From Massilia rhizosphaerae (GTDB lineage Bacteria; Pseudomonadota; Gammaproteobacteria; Burkholderiales; Burkholderiaceae_D): a DNA stretch of 64,000 nucleotides. The notes below the pieces were generated by a model. That model did no database searches. It saw only the letters and a list, made by a program, of their open reading frames with translations, and was not told the origin of the DNA. Shown piece after piece: positions 61,538 to 64,000 of the stretch. The stretch spans positions 114,583 to 178,582 of the forward strand of contig NZ_JADKYX010000015.1 in NCBI RefSeq assembly GCF_016093545.1, given 5' to 3'. The position numbers were made by a program, and so were the translations under genes. How positions within the stretch are numbered: position 1 is the first letter of the stretch; each line of letters starts with the position of its first letter.

Positions 61538-62776
61538 ATGATGAAAGACGAACACTACGATGTGCTGGACGTGGAAGGCGGCCGTCCCGTCAAGATGTGG
61601 ACGCGCGGCGTCCCGGTGGAAGAAGAGGCGAAGCGCCAGCTGGCCAACACGGCGCGCATGCCGTTCATTTATCGACACATGGCGGCCATGCCCGACGTCC
61701 ACCTGGGCAAAGGGTCGACGATCGGCAGCGTGATTCCCACGCTGGGCGCGGTGATCCCGGCCGCGGTCGGCGTCGACATCGGCTGCGGCATGATGGCCGC
61801 CAAGACGACCTTGAGCGCGAACGACCTGCCGGACAACCTGGGCCCGCTGCGCAGCGCCATCGAGCGCGCCGTGCCGCACGGGATGTCGCCCAAGACGCGC
61901 GGATTCAAGGGGCGCGACCAGGGATCGTGGGACACGCCGCCGCAGGCCGTCGACCAGGCCTGGATGGCGCTGAAGGACGAATTCGACGTCATCTGCCAGA
62001 AGACGCCGAAGCTGAAGAACACGAACAACTACAAGCACCTGGGCACGCTGGGCACCGGCAATCACTTCATCGAGATCTGCCTGGACGAGCAGGGCTTCGT
62101 GTGGTTCATGCTGCACTCCGGCTCGCGCGGTGTCGGCAATGCGATCGGCTCCCACTTCATCGAACTGGCGAAGCAGGACATGCGCACGCATCTTGCCAAC
62201 CTGCCCGACAAGGATCTGGCCTATCTCGAGGAAGGCACGCAGCATTACGACGACTACGTCGAAGCGGTGGGTTGGGCCCAGAAATTCGCAAGGATGAACC
62301 GCGAAGTGATGATGCAGAACCTGATCGCGGCCGTGCGCACGGTCATCAAGAAGCCGTTCGAGACGCACGTCGAGGCGGTGAACTGCCACCACAACTACGT
62401 GCAGAAGGAACACCACTTCGGCAAGGACGTGCTGGTGACGCGCAAGGGCGCCGTGTCGGCGCGCGAGGGCGAGCTGGGTATCATTCCGGGCTCGATGGGC
62501 GCCAAGAGCTACATCGTGCGCGGCAAGGGCAATCCGGAGAGTTTTCACAGCTGTAGCCACGGCGCCGGCCGCACGATGAGCCGCACGGAAGCCAAGCGCC
62601 GTTACTCGGTCGAGGACCAGGTGCGCGCGACCGAAGGCGTCGAGTGCCGCAAGGACGCCGCCGTCATCGACGAGATCCCGATGGCCTACAAGGACATCGA
62701 CGCGGTGATGCAGGCGCAGAGCGACCTGGTCGAAGTCGTGCACACGTTGAAGCAGATCGTCTGCGTAAAAGGATGA
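61538..62776 (+). CDS. rtcB: RNA ligase RtcB (tRNA-splicing/repair)
   Basis: A 412-residue GTP- and Mn-dependent RNA ligase. VGVDIGCGMMAAKTT, LGTGNHFIEI, NCHHNYVQKEHHFGKDV and SHGAGRTMSR (the guanylylated His) are all present. It joins 2',3'-cyclic phosphate or 3'-phosphate ends to 5'-OH ends. The length is usual for the shorter bacterial RtcB. It is followed by rtcA on the same strand. The regulator RtcR is not in the window. Confidence 0.96.
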   Translation: MMKDEHYDVLDVEGGRPVKMWTRGVPVEEEAKRQLANTARMPFIYRHMAAMPDVHLGKGSTIGSVIPTLGAVIPAAVGVDIGCGMMAAKTTLSANDLPDNLGPLRSAIERAVPHGMSPKTRGFKGRDQGSWDTPPQAVDQAWMALKDEFDVICQKTPKLKNTNNYKHLGTLGTGNHFIEICLDEQGFVWFMLHSGSRGVGNAIGSHFIELAKQDMRTHLANLPDKDLAYLEEGTQHYDDYVEAVGWAQKFARMNREVMMQNLIAAVRTVIKKPFETHVEAVNCHHNYVQKEHHFGKDVLVTRKGAVSAREGELGIIPGSMGAKSYIVRGKGNPESFHSCSHGAGRTMSRTEAKRRYSVEDQVRATEGVECRKDAAVIDEIPMAYKDIDAVMQAQSDLVEVVHTLKQIVCVKG

Positions 62777-62787
62777 AAGGACGAGGC

Positions 62788-63807
62788 ATGATCGAACTGG
62801 ATGGCGCCGCCGGCGAAGGCGGCGGCCAGATCCTGCGCAGCGCGCTGACCCTGGCCATGATCACGGGCCAGCCGTTCCGCATCCGGAACATCCGCGCCAA
62901 CCGCGCCAAGCCGGGCCTGATGCGCCAGCACCTCGTGGCCGTGCAGGCCGCGCTGCAGGTATGCGGCGGCGAGGCGACGGGCGCGGCGCTCGGCAGCCAG
63001 GACCTGACGTTCGCACCGGGCCCGGTCAAAGGCGGCGACTACGCGTTCGCCATCGGCACGGCCGGCAGTTGCACCCTGGTGCTGCAAACCGTGCTGCCGG
63101 CGCTGCTGAAAGCGGACAAGCCGTCGGTATTGAGGCTCACCGGCGGGACGCACAATCCGATGGCGCCGCCGGCGCAATTCCTGCAGCGCGCCTGGTGCCC
63201 GCGCCTGGCCGAGATGGGCGCGCACATCGACATCCGCCTGGAGCGCTTCGGCTTTTATCCGGCCGGCGGCGGTGTCGTCGAAGCCCGCGTCGAGCCCAGC
63301 GCGGCACTGCGGCCGCATACGTGGCTGGCGCGCGGCGAACGGCGCGCCGCATACGCCGAGGCGTTCGTGGCCGGCGTGCCGGCGCGGGTGGCGCAGCGCG
63401 AACTGGAATGCGTCGGCAGGGCGATGAACTGGAGCGAGGACCAACTGCACGTGCGCGGCCTGCCGGCCGAGCAGGGCCCCGGCAATGCCTTGTTGCTGAC
63501 CCTTGAGCACGAGCACGCGACCGAGGTGTTCACGGCGTTCGGCGAAAGATCCGTCACGTCCGAGCAGGTGGAGCGCCAAGTGGTGCAGCGCGCGCGCCGC
63601 TATCTCATGTCTCGGGCCGCATTCGCCGAGTACCTGGCCGACCAGATGATGGTCCCGCTTGCGCTGGCGGGCGGCGGCGGCTTCACGCTGGACGCGGTGT
63701 CGATGCATGCGCGCACCAATGCGCGGGTGATCGAGACGTTCTTGCCTGTGCGTTTCCGCTTCGATCGACAGGATGGCGTGGACAGCTGCACGGTGGCCTT
63801 GCGCTGA
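62788..63807 (+). CDS. rtcA: RNA 3'-terminal phosphate cyclase RtcA
   Basis: A 339-residue enzyme that converts RNA 3'-phosphates to 2',3'-cyclic phosphates using ATP. GEGGGQILRSALTLAMITG opens the family, RANRAKPGLMRQH follows, and the catalytic histidine is in SMHARTNARV near the C-terminus. The start at 62788 has GGACGAGG upstream; ATG 62773, five codons earlier, overlaps the rtcB stop and is an alternative. An IS element begins within about 10 bp of its stop. Confidence 0.95.
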   Translation: MIELDGAAGEGGGQILRSALTLAMITGQPFRIRNIRANRAKPGLMRQHLVAVQAALQVCGGEATGAALGSQDLTFAPGPVKGGDYAFAIGTAGSCTLVLQTVLPALLKADKPSVLRLTGGTHNPMAPPAQFLQRAWCPRLAEMGAHIDIRLERFGFYPAGGGVVEARVEPSAALRPHTWLARGERRAAYAEAFVAGVPARVAQRELECVGRAMNWSEDQLHVRGLPAEQGPGNALLLTLEHEHATEVFTAFGERSVTSEQVERQVVQRARRYLMSRAAFAEYLADQMMVPLALAGGGGFTLDAVSMHARTNARVIETFLPVRFRFDRQDGVDSCTVALR

Positions 63808-63814
63808 TGTTTTT

Positions 63815-64000
63815 AGAGCGTATCCCAGTAGAGCTCATCCGGAGGGACATCTGACGCATTTTTGAGTCTAAGTCCATGATCAGGAGAACTATCATGGGCA
63901 TGCTGAAGCAAGACGATGGCTGGCGTTTGCCAGATGAGATTTGGGAGCAGATGGAACCGCTTCTGCCGCCACGCAAACCGCATCCGCTCGGTGGTCACAA
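63815..64000 (+). mobile_element. Left end of an IS5-family-like insertion sequence
   Basis: The composition changes abruptly after rtcA, and a transposase reading frame starts at 63894. AGAGCGTATCCC near 63815-63826 is the probable terminal repeat; the right end is outside the window, so this is not confirmed. Confidence 0.6.
63894..64000 (+). CDS. IS5-family transposase, N-terminal fragment
   Basis: The first 35 residues include GWRLPDEIWEQMEPLLPPRK, the standard N-terminus of IS5-family (IS4/IS5 DDE) transposases. AGGAGA precedes the ATG. The gene runs off the window end. Confidence 0.85.
   Translation, partial: MGMLKQDDGWRLPDEIWEQMEPLLPPRKPHPLGGH

Overview
The window looks like chromosome of a high-GC betaproteobacterium of the Oxalobacteraceae (Massilia/Telluria/Duganella type). 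This is inferred from the gene families, from the arrangement of the exosortase A locus, and from the combination of a PEP-CTERM system, a Tad pilus locus and an HprK-related kinase cassette. No rRNA, tRNA or CRISPR array was seen.

Positions 1-24109 hold an exopolysaccharide/exosortase A (XrtA/EpsH) locus. A minus-strand operon of eleven genes runs from 22162 down to 7929: chain-length protein, tyrosine autokinase, outer-membrane barrel, secretion ATPase, polysaccharide deacetylase, FemAB-like transferase, glycosyltransferase stp1, exosortase fused to an EpsI domain, two more glycosyltransferases and an asparagine-synthase-like amidotransferase. Most neighbours overlap or nearly touch. An acyl-CoA ligase and a PLP decarboxylase converge on its end. 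The polysaccharide export lipoprotein and a trypsin-like protease lie on the opposite strand upstream. Two O-acyltransferases, a DegT aminotransferase and a GNAT protein fill the left end. The PrsK/PrsR regulators and the initiating glycosyltransferase are not in the window.

Positions 24111-29867 hold the most unusual unit. It is a six-gene plus-strand cassette: a secreted-looking Cys-containing protein with an RR-type leader, a PqqD-like protein, an HprK-related kinase, an NTP_transf_5 nucleotidyltransferase, a GMC oxidoreductase and an SDR. It resembles a peptide-modification (RiPP-like) system. It starts at a good sigma-54 promoter and ends at a strong bidirectional terminator shared with a PEP-CTERM protein gene on the other strand.

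The PEP-CTERM gene (29891-30769) has a near-perfect sigma-54 promoter. An identical 16-mer, ATTTTTTACACCACCC, lies 95-135 bp upstream of both this promoter and the cassette promoter, in the same orientation. This strongly suggests one shared enhancer-binding activator. Further right on the minus strand are a FeeM-like N-acyl amino acid synthase, a ThiF-type E1 protein, a nitroreductase-like protein and a UGT-type glycosyltransferase, forming a probable small-molecule operon, followed by the large TPR lipoprotein PrsT.

Positions 38213-46721 are metabolic: a fused isobutyryl-CoA mutase IcmF, a fused indolepyruvate ferredoxin oxidoreductase and a LysR regulator. Positions 46859-49132 carry an HD-GYP and a GGDEF protein (c-di-GMP turnover). 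Positions 49520-60121 are a Tad/Flp pilus operon (flp to tadD, without tadE/F/G). The right end has a BON lipoprotein, a DUF2807 protein, rtcB-rtcA (RNA repair) and the start of an IS5-type transposase.
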